Below are positions 28,101 to 34,821 of a stretch of 40,414 nucleotides of DNA, piece by piece; position 1 is the first letter of the stretch; the number at the start of each line of letters is the position of its first letter. The position numbers and the translations under genes are program-made. This stretch comes from JAAZAI01 sp050942875 (lineage in GTDB: Bacteria > Verrucomicrobiota > Kiritimatiellia > RFP12 > UBA3636). Below the pieces are notes generated by a model that searched no databases, had not been told where the DNA came from, and was given only the letters and a program-made list of their open reading frames with translations. The stretch is from the NCBI GenBank assembly GCA_050942875.1, contig JBMNOD010000028.1:1-40414 (forward strand). Reading direction: 5' to 3'.

Positions 28101-29166
28101 ACGCGAGAAACGCGGGGTCGGCCGCCGTTGCGTATTCGCATGCCACCCAGACAGGCGAAGCCAAGCCGTCGATGAGGCGGATTTCATCGTATTTCCCGTT
28201 GAAAGCGGCTTCGGTCCCATCCGAATCGCAGCCGAAGGAAAGCGGGTAGCCATTGTCCGTCGCGGCGGCGATTGTGCCGGAGGCGCTCAAGGCGCCGTTC
28301 GTGTAGCAGGAAAGCGTGGTTCCATTGTAAACCAGAACAAGGTGCACCCAATCGACCGTGATGTCGGGCGTGTCAATGGTTACGGATCTGCTGCTTGCGC
28401 CACGCGCGGAAGCCTTGACCGTGGAGCCGTTGCTCATTTCGATTTCCCAGCCGTCCGTGCTGGCATAGCTGTCCTTTCTGGAGAACAATCGAGGGTAGGC
28501 GGCAACCGAATCCGCAAGAAACCAGCCGGAAATCGAGAACGTACCACCAAGGCCGAGCGCATCGTAATCCGGAACGGAGAGATACGACGTGCCGGAGACG
28601 TTGACGCGAGCCTTGCCGACGACGCCATTCGGATAGGCGACCATCAAGTCGGCCTTCGAACCCGACGGCGTGCCATGGAGATTGTTCGCGGTCGCGTCGT
28701 AGGCCGTACCGCTGTCTTCACCCATGTGCCAGACACCGGCGTAGTCGCTCCACGTATTGGTCGACGGCACTCCGGAATCGAGGCCACCATAATAGGCGTA
28801 GATCGTCGTGCCTTGCGCCAGCTCAGGCACCTTTACCCACACAAACGACGTGCCGTCCGGATCCCACGTGTCCACTTCATGGGCCAGAACCGTCGTTCGA
28901 GCAGCATCGGTGAAAATGAGGTCGCCTCCACCTGCGCTCTGGAAGTCATCGTAGAAGAACCCTGAAATCGACGGGCCAAGACGTACAAGCACGGGGAAAT
29001 TGGTCAGCGTTTCGGTGCCAAGCGCCGTTGACGCCGTCATGGTTATTTCAAGCTCGTTGGCGAAATCCGACGGCGCGGCGGCCGACGCGGGGGTTGAGCC
29101 CAGGAAACCCAATGAAAGTCCGATGGCGGTCGCGGCCATCACTGTCCGAAACAATGCTTTTTTCAT
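25126..29166 (-). CDS. Giant secreted multidomain surface protein (DUF2341, LamG, Calx-beta, beta-helix)
   Basis: 1346 residues. The signal peptide ends TPASAAA. A DUF2341-like module (about 35-145, containing FVWVKVPELAQGTTIYAYYGG) is followed by a LamG/concanavalin-like domain (about 145-345, AGVWHMGEDSGTAYDATANNLHG onward), a fibronectin-like segment, and a Calx-beta-like domain (about 460-575, TPGVSYEIPAG and VVPKIDADLQADATITFAL). The last 770 residues repeat the 807-residue paralogue at 19316-21739. It ends TMFLIQ. GGGAGA lies 6 bases before the ATG. Such architecture suggests a glycan-binding cell-surface or matrix protein; no catalytic residues were recognised. Confidence 0.8.
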   Translation of the reverse strand: MKKALFRTVMAATAIGLSLGFLGSTPASAAAPSDFANELEITMTASTALGTETLTNFPVLVRLGPSISGFFYDDFQSAGGGDLIFTDAARTTVLAHEVDTWDPDGTSFVWVKVPELAQGTTIYAYYGGLDSGVPSTNTWSDYAGVWHMGEDSGTAYDATANNLHGTPSGSKADLMVAYPNGVVGKARVNVSGTSYLSVPDYDALGLGGTFSISGWFLADSVAAYPRLFSRKDSYASTDGWEIEMSNGSTVKASARGASSRSVTIDTPDITVDWVHLVLVYNGTTLSCYTNGALSASGTIAAATDNGYPLSFGCDSDGTEAAFNGKYDEIRLIDGLASPVWVACEYATAADPAFLAYGTVKSTDSTWARIVAGPTLARDANGTVTLATTVAGTAGTTYNVFAVYNGTVTNVIQASWTPAAGSLTNDFLSTAAVSPGATYAVTLYVDNGISVAQSTAGETFLTGDVSVVKGDDADEAGCIPGSFLVSRPAGSGQQPLAVNYTMTSTTATPGVSYEIPAGAAVMSGNTVTGSVTIAAGATTATVSVVPKIDADLQADATITFALAAGLYGIDANAASASITLFNLVAPAGCNTWVAPAAGKASAPGNWSLGRTPIATDAILFDGSYSTANCEWDLANGGNVATVASWTQMANYTGAVTFNTTFAEADTTLTNFVITGDCVISNGVWTHPAATADTHATARDYYRLAVKVGGAMTLATNAQINLTGKGAWVTDNRTSYGGKGTHGEPFGNLLKPVNLGASYATVSTPANGGGALWLEVDGAIALEGQIKADGTVNGKHTGSGGSVFIHAKSMTGEGTISANGIPGTSTSAASGGRISILLTEAAALGVPETNLSAYGSYYTLKCAAAGTILIRTPTMANGRLIVREKADKYGNVYAQVGYATTVLPGEPWTFDSIAFGANGILYVPTGATLSLPNGLASVAAPALLGGARTGGILIDGGTLDVPPSAKHVIDGPWIFAPNGPFTFDRDVEVKNGGAIGVIRAWHPRTNEYARLDLTVNGNVSVDSSSYLLADDAGLASSGWGTKPESHFEGTPAGAHGGSYGNLEYTTANFGYDSIFNPTLPGNEGNGNPGWMGGGVLKLKVNGTLTLDGTASARGTSLATGQSGGHGTINIEAANLIGEGVITASGVDSGYGYTTSAANLTRFAGGGRVSVRLTDPTATFSDWWKANTVAHGTSWKWPSGSQIYHASAGTVYLQDGSQGGGAGTVYIAQNGSEVNWTTICTNDLTAFPSTRHGGENDSFRNASLDISGGAHVLIARDVRMQNLAVAEHSTIELNGNTVLVKNCILGDQRLGPGAYAASHDDVKDYVDDASADASGKLVVTGNATMFLIQ

Positions 29167-29190
29167 AATTTATCTCCCTTGATCCTTTGA

Positions 29191-29208
29191 TCCGCCGGTT
29201 GAGGCGGA
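29191..29208 (-). promoter_or_regulatory. Leader hairpin of the 1346-residue gene
   Basis: TCCGCC and GGCGGA form a 6-bp perfect stem in the 5' leader, between promoter B and the ribosome-binding site. It is absent from the leader of the paralogue, so it is not part of the shared control region. Confidence 0.35.
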
Positions 29209-29258
29209 GACGTTTAACGTTTAAGAAAGCTTATTCCCAGTAAACACAATCATTAATC

Positions 29259-29287
29259 ATTATGGATCAATTAGACGTTTAAGTCAA
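29259..29287 (-). promoter_or_regulatory. Promoter B of the paralogous surface-protein pair
   Basis: TTGACT-17-CATAAT on the minus strand. The -35 extension TTGACTTAAACGT and the leader GTGTTTACTGGGAATAAGC match promoter A apart from one leader base, with a short ATGATT duplication between -10 and leader. AACGTTAAACG follows in the leader as a possible operator. Confidence 0.65.
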
Positions 29288-29336
29288 CAGAAAAAAAACA
29301 ATCGCCCAGCCGTCGAAAAACTGAGCGATCGCACCA

Positions 29337-29347
29337 GGGGACAGACC
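29337..29347. repeat. GGGGACAGACC motif, copy 3 (degenerate)
   Basis: Right half diverged (GGGGACAGACCTG). It lies between promoter B and the pseudogene. Confidence 0.5.
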
Positions 29348-29378
29348 TGAATAAATATTGCAACGGTTTTGTTGATTT

Positions 29379-29672
29379 TCAACGACTTGCGTCATTGTTT
29401 CCGCTCGAATAGCAAAAGTCCGGTTGCCTTGTGCCCTGAAGCGCCTGCTCAACATCCGCCCACTTCAGTTCCGCAGGGAGGCAGCCCTTTTGCGCATTGA
29501 GCGCAGCGGCGACGCCGACGGCCTGCCCGGTGGCGGCGGCAGTTCCCGTGACGCGGTAGCTGGAATGCGAAACAAAATCCCCGCTGATGCAGCGTCCGGC
29601 AAGGAGCAGGTTGTCCATTTTTTGGCGATCAGCGCCCGCAAGGGGATGTCATACGACTTCGGAGGCATTACG
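29379..29672 (-). pseudogene. C-terminal fragment of an FAD-dependent oxidoreductase
   Basis: Two frames join to read SYDIPLRALIAKK then MDNLLLAGRCISGDFVSHSS and RVTGTAAATGQAVGVAAALN. This is the conserved C-terminal FAD-binding end of the FAD_oxidored family found next to polysaccharide genes. The frames meet at a run of six A's (near 29619), consistent with a 1-base deletion in a seven-A tract. Upstream coding sequence is missing and stops at the GGTCTGTCCCC motif, so the gene is both truncated and frameshifted. It probably once belonged to the carbohydrate island. Confidence 0.7.
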
Positions 29673-29682
29673 GTCTGTCCCC
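29672..29682. repeat. GGGGACAGACC motif, copy 4 (inverted)
   Basis: GGTCTGTCCCC on the plus strand, exactly at the truncation point of the oxidoreductase fragment. Confidence 0.6.
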
Positions 29683-29784
29683 AAAAACCGGATGCCCCCC
29701 CGAGGATGGCGAGATCCAGCGTTCCGGCATCGAGTTCGCCCATGGTGGGCCGTGTCGATGGGGGCCGCGGCCTCTGCGGGCAAT

Positions 29785-29851
29785 GGGCACAGGGACACGG
29801 GTTTCCCAGCCTGTGGACGAGCACGGACAGGAATGTCCGTGCCCCTGTTCC
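29785..29851. repeat. REPIN-like pair of inverted hairpins
   Basis: Plus-strand hairpin GCACGGACA-GGAA-TGTCCGTGC followed by CCCTG (29821-29850) faces an inverted, less perfect copy at 29785-29815 (minus strand CACAGG...CCCGTGTCCCTG). The GGAA loop and the CCGTGCCCCT tail recur in the hairpins at 38949-38973 and 39062-39087 although stem bases differ. Confidence 0.6.
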
Positions 29852-29949
29852 GCCCATCGTGAACCCTACCCGTACACGTACAAGTACCCGTTTTTCGTGT
29901 ACGAGAACGCGAACCGCTTCGCTGGGAACGTGAACGATCCTTCGCCCAA

Positions 29950-29977
29950 GTGGACGCGGCGTCCCCGCCGCGTCCAC
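29950..29977. repeat. 12-bp perfect hairpin
   Basis: GTGGACGCGGCG and CGCCGCGTCCAC with a TCCC loop. The CGCCGCGTCCAC arm also occurs in both long repeats at 38907-38973 and 39021-39087. Confidence 0.65.
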
Positions 29978-30229
29978 GGAATGCGAACGACCACGCCGAG
30001 GACGGCGGGCTCCAGCGCTCCGGCATCGAGTTCGCCCATGGTGGGCCGTGTCGATACCTTGCACGAAGACGCGATGCGCCTGGCCAATCTGCCGGCATCG
30101 AGTTCGCCCATGGTGGGCCGTGTCGATGGGAGCCGCGGTCTCCGCGGGCAATGGAAGGCACATGTATTCCGAAAAAGTTTTTGGGAAATTGTGAAATGGA
30201 GTTGGGAATTTCGGGGGATTCGGGGGAAA

Positions 30230-30265
30230 GAAAAAGCCCCCGTGCAAGGGTGTTGCAGGAGGGCT
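30230..30265 (-). terminator. Rho-independent terminator of the Mu-like early operon
   Basis: On the minus strand AGCCCTC pairs with GGGGGCT (one T-G pair), with an inner TGCAA/TTGCA stem in the loop, followed by TTTTTCTTT. It starts about 30 bases after the stop of the last operon gene. Confidence 0.65.
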
Positions 30266-30293
30266 GGTCGGGCGTTGCAGGTGGGGTGCAGGG

Positions 30294-30923
30294 CTAGGAT
30301 TTGACTTTGAGCTTGAGGAAGGGCGGGGGCGGCGGGGCGTCGCGGAGGGCAAGACAGCCGGAGGCGTCGCGGTAATAGCTCGCAAGATGCGAAAACTTGA
30401 CAGGGCCGCGCCAATTGGCCGAAGACAGAAGACGGCGGCGATGGGTGTCAAGGGCGGAGAAGAGCGTCGAGGTCTCGCCGAGTGACAGGTCGAGCCAATA
30501 GCGGCCGTCGGCCTGGTAGACGGGAAACCCGGCCTGACGCGCGATGCCAATGACGTAGGATGTCGGGTCGGGGGTCTCGGCCTCCATGATCTGCATCACC
30601 TGGGTGGCGCAGGTCTCGCAGAGCATCGCCATGCGGCGCTCGTCGCCAGCCGTGTAGCGGGCGGCGAGCTCGTAGTCCTGGGCGTCGAGGGCGAGGCGGC
30701 AGAGGAGGCGGTCGTAGTGCCTCGTGCGGTTGAGGTCGCTCATGTGCTCGGCTCCGTCGCACTCCTCGCGCATGATGCGCTTGCGGTAGGTCTCGCGGTC
30801 GTACGCCGACTTGATGCCCTGGGCGGCGCAGGACTTGCCGAAATAGGCCCAGAACGCGGCGAACTGGCTCCGGGTGAAGCCGTTGGGCTTGAACATGGAC
30901 TTGGGGGCTGATGATGTGCTCAT
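30294..30923 (-). CDS. Mu-like element protein of unknown function
   Basis: 209 residues. Begins MSTSSAPKSMFKPNGFTRSQ, then FAAFWAYFGKSCAAQG and AYDRETYRKRIMREEC, a helical pattern loosely like Mu gp16 (DUF1018), but I cannot assign it to a family. The middle is helical with a CETCATQ segment; the tail is PPPPPFLKLKVKS. AAGGAG lies 6 bases before the ATG. It is the last gene of the operon, just before a terminator. Confidence 0.7.
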   Translation of the reverse strand: MSTSSAPKSMFKPNGFTRSQFAAFWAYFGKSCAAQGIKSAYDRETYRKRIMREECDGAEHMSDLNRTRHYDRLLCRLALDAQDYELAARYTAGDERRMAMLCETCATQVMQIMEAETPDPTSYVIGIARQAGFPVYQADGRYWLDLSLGETSTLFSALDTHRRRLLSSANWRGPVKFSHLASYYRDASGCLALRDAPPPPPFLKLKVKS

Positions 30924-30941
30924 GGTGGCTCCTTTCGCGCG

Positions 30942-31556
30942 CTAGCCGCAGGGGATCTGGACGTATGCGCCGCCTTCCTCCTGGCGTTCGTAGAAGCGGA
31001 GGTAGGTCTTGCTTCCGCTCGCGACAAGGCCCTCGGAGAGGGCTTCCATGGCGGCGTCCCACTCGGCGTCGCCCTCGATGCGGTAGGATCGGAGGGCGAG
31101 CAGGCGCGAGACGCTCAGGTGGCCCTGCTTGTCCACCTCGAACGCGCGGGAAACGAGCTCGACGAGGGGCGCGTTCGCGCCTTCGCTCCAGCGGCGGACG
31201 CAGGAGAGGATCGCGTCGCGGGCGACGGAGACCTTTTCGTTGGTCGAGACGAGCGTGGCGGAGTCCACGACGATCTTGAAGCGGCCGTCGAAGGATTGCA
31301 GGGAGTAGCCGCCGCGGCTGCCGGCCAGGTGGATGTCGTGGTCTTGCGCGGAGAGGACGCGGAAGTCCTCCGCCTGCTCGAGGGCGGCGTCGCGGAAGGC
31401 GGCGGTTTCGCCGGCGATGCGGCGGGCTTCGGTGGCGAGGCGGGTGACGAGCTCGTCGCGCACGATGTCGATTTCGCGGATGTTCTCCAGGGGGACGTAG
31501 GCGCCGGCCGCGTTGAGGGCGAGCCGCTTGCCGTCGGGTGTGGTGATGGTGGTCAT
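30942..31556 (-). CDS. DUF3164-like protein of Mu-like phages
   Basis: 204 residues. The start (TPDGKRLALNAAGAYVPLENI) and the core around DGRFKIVVDSATLVSTNEKVSVARDAI resemble DUF3164 proteins, which occur beside the A and B genes in Mu-like prophages. Their role is unknown. AAGGAGCAACC immediately precedes the ATG. It ends at GGCTAG, a stop-codon context shared by several genes here. Confidence 0.75.
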   Translation of the reverse strand: MTTITTPDGKRLALNAAGAYVPLENIREIDIVRDELVTRLATEARRIAGETAAFRDAALEQAEDFRVLSAQDHDIHLAGSRGGYSLQSFDGRFKIVVDSATLVSTNEKVSVARDAILSCVRRWSEGANAPLVELVSRAFEVDKQGHLSVSRLLALRSYRIEGDAEWDAAMEALSEGLVASGSKTYLRFYERQEEGGAYVQIPCG

Positions 31557-31592
31557 GGTTGCTCCTTGTGTTGGTGGCGTTGGTGTGGTCGC

Positions 31593-32582
31593 CTATTTGC
31601 AGGCGGGGGTGGAAACGCGGGCGGGGATGCCGCTCGCGACGATGTTGCGGCGCTCGGCCTCGATGGCGGCCTCGGCGTCGGCGAGGGTGGGGCTTTCGAT
31701 GTCGCGGAGGGCGTCCGCGATGGATTGCAGCGCCTTGATGCCGCCCATGGTGTGGGCGACTTCGAGGGCGGCGGGGATGATCTTCTCGGCGGCGGCGGGG
31801 GGGAGGCCGCGGCCGGAGAGGAAGAGGCGGGCGTCGGCGGGCAGGATCCGCGAGGCGCGGATGACGGGCTGGCAGCGGTTGATGACCTGGCGGACCTCCT
31901 CCTCGGCGCGGGCGACGAACTTGTCCCAGAGCGCGGGGATGGCGGCGACCACGACGGTCGCGAGCGTCTTGTCGTGGATCTGCTTGAGCGCGTTGGCGAA
32001 GCCGGGGCCGCCGGTGTTGGCTTCGTCGATGTAGAGGACGACGGCGCCCTTGACTCTCAAACGGCGGATCATCTCGGCTTCGGCGTGGGCTTCGGAGGCG
32101 GTGCGCGGGAGGGCGGGGCCGGCGGCTTCGCACACGTCGCCGCAAAAGGCCTTGTAGCTCGCGCGCCACGCCTGGCGGCCGTCGATCTTGATGGCGCCTC
32201 GGCCGGCGTAGTAGTCGCCGATGGCGGTCTTGCCCCAGCCGCTGGGGGCGAGCACGGGGACGATGCGGCGGTTGCCGCTGTCGCGGGCGGCGGAGACGGA
32301 GGCGATGACGGCGCGGGCGAGGGTGGTGAGGCGGAAGTCCGACTCGGCGTCCTGGGCGCGGCGGAGCGCCTCGATGCGGCCGGGCAGCTCCTCCAGGGCC
32401 TGGCGGGCCTTGGCGAGCAGGCGGGTCGGGGAGGCGCCGTAGTCGTCGCGCTTGAGGCGCGACCAGGTGCTCTCCGAGAACGGCAGGTAGTGCCTGCAGA
32501 ACTCGGCGTCGCTGAGCGGGCGGCCTTTGACGGCTTCGATCTCGCCCTGGAAGGCGAGCAGTTCGGTGATGACTTGCTGCAT
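31593..32582 (-). CDS. MuB-like AAA ATPase, transposition target activator
   Basis: 329 residues. Walker A is APSGWGKT (112-119) and Walker B is AVVLYIDEAN (180-189). The N-terminus has a helix-turn-helix-like FSESTWSRLKRDDYGAS, as in MuB. MuB-type ATPases bind DNA and direct the MuA-class transposase to target sites. It lies 49 bases downstream of the transposase gene, the canonical A-B order. AAGGAG lies 9 bases before the ATG. Confidence 0.85.
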   Translation of the reverse strand: MQQVITELLAFQGEIEAVKGRPLSDAEFCRHYLPFSESTWSRLKRDDYGASPTRLLAKARQALEELPGRIEALRRAQDAESDFRLTTLARAVIASVSAARDSGNRRIVPVLAPSGWGKTAIGDYYAGRGAIKIDGRQAWRASYKAFCGDVCEAAGPALPRTASEAHAEAEMIRRLRVKGAVVLYIDEANTGGPGFANALKQIHDKTLATVVVAAIPALWDKFVARAEEEVRQVINRCQPVIRASRILPADARLFLSGRGLPPAAAEKIIPAALEVAHTMGGIKALQSIADALRDIESPTLADAEAAIEAERRNIVASGIPARVSTPACK

Positions 32583-32631
32583 TGCTGTTGCTCCTTGTTT
32601 GCTTGTTTGCTGGTGCTGGGTGGCTCGGCGG

Positions 32632-34674
32632 CTAGCCGAAAAACTCCTCTTCGCAGCCGATGGCGGCGAGCTCGACGAGGGCTTCCTGGCCGGCTTCGTC
32701 GGGGGTGGCGGGCAGGGCGGCGAGCAGGGCGGCGGTGTTGGCGGCGACGGCCTCTCGGCGGCGGGCGGCCTGGGCGGCCATGACGGGCCCGAGGCGGCGG
32801 CGCTGCTCGGCGGCGGCGGCGGCGAGCAGGCCGAGGTTCGCCTTGTCGGCCTCGCGGTCGCCATGGGTGGCGGCGACGTAGGGGGCGCGGGTGGCGCCGA
32901 GGTAGCGGCCGGCGGCGTCGGAGACGACGAGGGTGCAGTTGTCGAAGGGGTTGAGGGCGGCGACGACTTCGGCGCCGCGGGGGATGGCGAGGACCTGGCC
33001 GGTCTCCGAGGTCACGATCGCGTTGAAGGTGCAGGAGCGGCGGGGGCCGAGGAGGGGGTCGGGGATCGTGATGGTGCCGCGATCGGAGACGCGGACGCGG
33101 CGGCCGCACTCCTCGCCGAGGATGGCGGCGGCGAGGCTGAGGGGGAAGCGGAGCAGCTCGGTCTCGGCGGCGCACTTGCGCCAGGCGGCGAGGGGGCTCA
33201 TGCGGCGCGTGCGCACGGGCGCGCGGGCGATGCGGATGAGCTCTCGCAGCTCGGCCTCGGCGCCGGGGTTGTCGGCGAGCTGGGCCTCGAGGTCGACCTC
33301 GACGCCGCCGATGGTGGCGCAGTGGCGGACGAAGCCGCACTCCTCCCACCCTTCCAGGCGGTGGTCGACGCGGTTCTCGATCAGGGTCTTGGCCTTCGCC
33401 AGGATGCGCTCGAACTGGTGGAAGCCGAGGAAGCCGAAGCGGAAGAGGCTCTCCATCTCGGCGCCGCACTCGGCGGCGAGGGCGCGGGCGACGGGGAGCA
33501 GGTCGCGCAGCTCCTTGTCGCGGCCGGCGGCGTCGGCGGGGGCGTTGTCGCGGTCCTTGCCGGTCTGGCCGGGGAGCGCGGCGAGTTCGTTGTGGAGGAG
33601 GTTCCAGGAGCTTTCCAGCATGGCCTTGAAGCGGGGGTTGCCGCGGGGGCGCTCGGCGTAGAGGCCTTCGAGCAGGGGCTTGCCGTAGACGCCGGAGGCG
33701 TCCACGCGGAGGAAGCCGTCCTTGCCGACGAGGCGCCAGATCTCGCGGTTGATCCGCTCGACGAGGGGGGCGCGGATCGCGGCGGTGCCGTGCTCGGCGA
33801 GGACGGTGACGCCGCCGGGGTGGACGCCGACGCGGCAGAGCAGGTCGCAGAGGAGGTGGCGCACGTAGCTCTCCTTGAGCATCTCGCGGCCGCCGTCCTC
33901 GCGGCGGCGGGTGGGGGCGAGGCCCCAGCTCGCGTAGCGGCCGGTGAGCGCCTCCATCAGGCCGAGCTCGAGGGGGCGCTCGGCCTGCGCCTGGTCGACG
34001 AAGGTGACGCGCACGTCGTGCCACACGTCGTCGATGACGAACAGGGAGGCGAAGGGCAGCCCCACGCGGGTGTGGGGGATCGAGGGGAGGCGGGAGCGCA
34101 TGGCCTGGGCGCCGAGGGCCGCGCCGGCCCAGACGTCCGCGCCGGGGGCGAGGGCGAGGAGGTTGCGGTAGCTCCAGCCGCGGGGGTGCGGGCCGCCGGC
34201 GTAGTAGGGGCAGGCGGGGGGGATCTCGCGCCCGGGGTTCTCGGCCTCCCAGATGCCGCGCCAGTCCGTGCCGTAGCCGGGGACGACCCTGCCGGCGCAG
34301 AGGTGCTCGCGGAAGAGGGCGCGCCAGGCGGGGGCCGCCTTGCGGCGCTGGTTCAGGCCGCACAAGCCGTGCCAAAATTCAATGAACTCGCGGGGCAGCC
34401 CCGCGCCGGCGTCGGCGAGGCGGCGGGCGACGGCGCCGTGGACGAGGCCGGCGACGCCCTCGCGGCGGAAGGCGGCGCGCTTGCGGTAGAGGGTGCTCTT
34501 GGAGAGGCCCTTGAGGCCGGCGTGGTCGCGGAGGATGAGCGCGAGCTCGGCGCCCTTGTCGGGCGCGGCCTCGAAGCGGCGGAGGATGTCGATCCACTGC
34601 CCGGCCTCGCGGCGCTGGGCCGTGGTCAGGGCGGGCCACACGGGGTCGATCTCGGGCCGGGGGAGGAGGTTCAT
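32632..34674 (-). CDS. MuA-like DDE transposase
   Basis: 680 residues. An N-terminal helix-turn-helix (GLSKSTLYRKRAAFRREGVAG, about 56-76) precedes an RNase-H-like catalytic core. Candidate acidic residues are Asp215/216 in LFVIDDVWHD, Glu294 in VLAEHGTAAI, and Glu354 in AMLESSWN. The C-terminal beta-barrel has the PFDNCTLVVSDAAGRYLG segment typical of Mu-type C domains. It would cut and join element ends. No Shine-Dalgarno is visible: the ATG is preceded by ACTCCC and eight copies of a heptamer. The stop is in GGCTAG. Glu at the second catalytic position is unusual (usually Asp). Confidence 0.87.
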   Translation of the reverse strand: MNLLPRPEIDPVWPALTTAQRREAGQWIDILRRFEAAPDKGAELALILRDHAGLKGLSKSTLYRKRAAFRREGVAGLVHGAVARRLADAGAGLPREFIEFWHGLCGLNQRRKAAPAWRALFREHLCAGRVVPGYGTDWRGIWEAENPGREIPPACPYYAGGPHPRGWSYRNLLALAPGADVWAGAALGAQAMRSRLPSIPHTRVGLPFASLFVIDDVWHDVRVTFVDQAQAERPLELGLMEALTGRYASWGLAPTRRREDGGREMLKESYVRHLLCDLLCRVGVHPGGVTVLAEHGTAAIRAPLVERINREIWRLVGKDGFLRVDASGVYGKPLLEGLYAERPRGNPRFKAMLESSWNLLHNELAALPGQTGKDRDNAPADAAGRDKELRDLLPVARALAAECGAEMESLFRFGFLGFHQFERILAKAKTLIENRVDHRLEGWEECGFVRHCATIGGVEVDLEAQLADNPGAEAELRELIRIARAPVRTRRMSPLAAWRKCAAETELLRFPLSLAAAILGEECGRRVRVSDRGTITIPDPLLGPRRSCTFNAIVTSETGQVLAIPRGAEVVAALNPFDNCTLVVSDAAGRYLGATRAPYVAATHGDREADKANLGLLAAAAAEQRRRLGPVMAAQAARRREAVAANTAALLAALPATPDEAGQEALVELAAIGCEEEFFG

Positions 34675-34680
34675 GGGAGT

Positions 34681-34821
34681 GATGAGTGATGAGTGATGAG
34701 TGATGAGTGATGAGTGATGAGTGATGAGTGATGAGTGGCGGCTGGCGGCTGGCGGCTAGCGGCTAGTGGATGGGCGCGGGACACTGGCGGCGGGACACTG
34801 GCGGCTGGCGGCTGGCGGCTC
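34681..34821. repeat. Two-block heptamer array between the 268-residue gene and the transposase
   Basis: In transcript order: AGCCGCC x3 (34801-34821), a spacer, a CTAGCCG/CAGCCGC block (34737-34765), then ACTCATC x8 (34681-34736), ending 6 bases before the transposase ATG. CGCCCATCCACTAGCCGC in the spacer is also found in the array at 36221-36331. Confidence 0.9.

Larger units (their letters stand above)
29724..30154. repeat. Intergenic repeat family R2, three direct copies
   Basis: Copies at 29724-29786, 30020-30056 and 30092-30154 share CCGGCATCGAGTTCGCCC followed by ATGGTGGGCCGTGTCGAT. Copies 1 and 3 extend through a CCGCGG...GCGGGCAATGG segment. Copies 1 and 2 also share about 20 bases to their left. 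Each contains the small palindrome GCCCATGGTGGGC. A fourth, inverted copy is at 24916-24976. The remaining bases of 29683-30229 hold only other hairpins and no gene. Confidence 0.75.

Noticed and set aside
29863..29945. Protein-like run YPYTYKYPFFVYENANRF on the plus strand
   Set aside because: It arises from a TACACGTACAAGTAC repeat with a CGTGTAC partner; no start, family or gene context.
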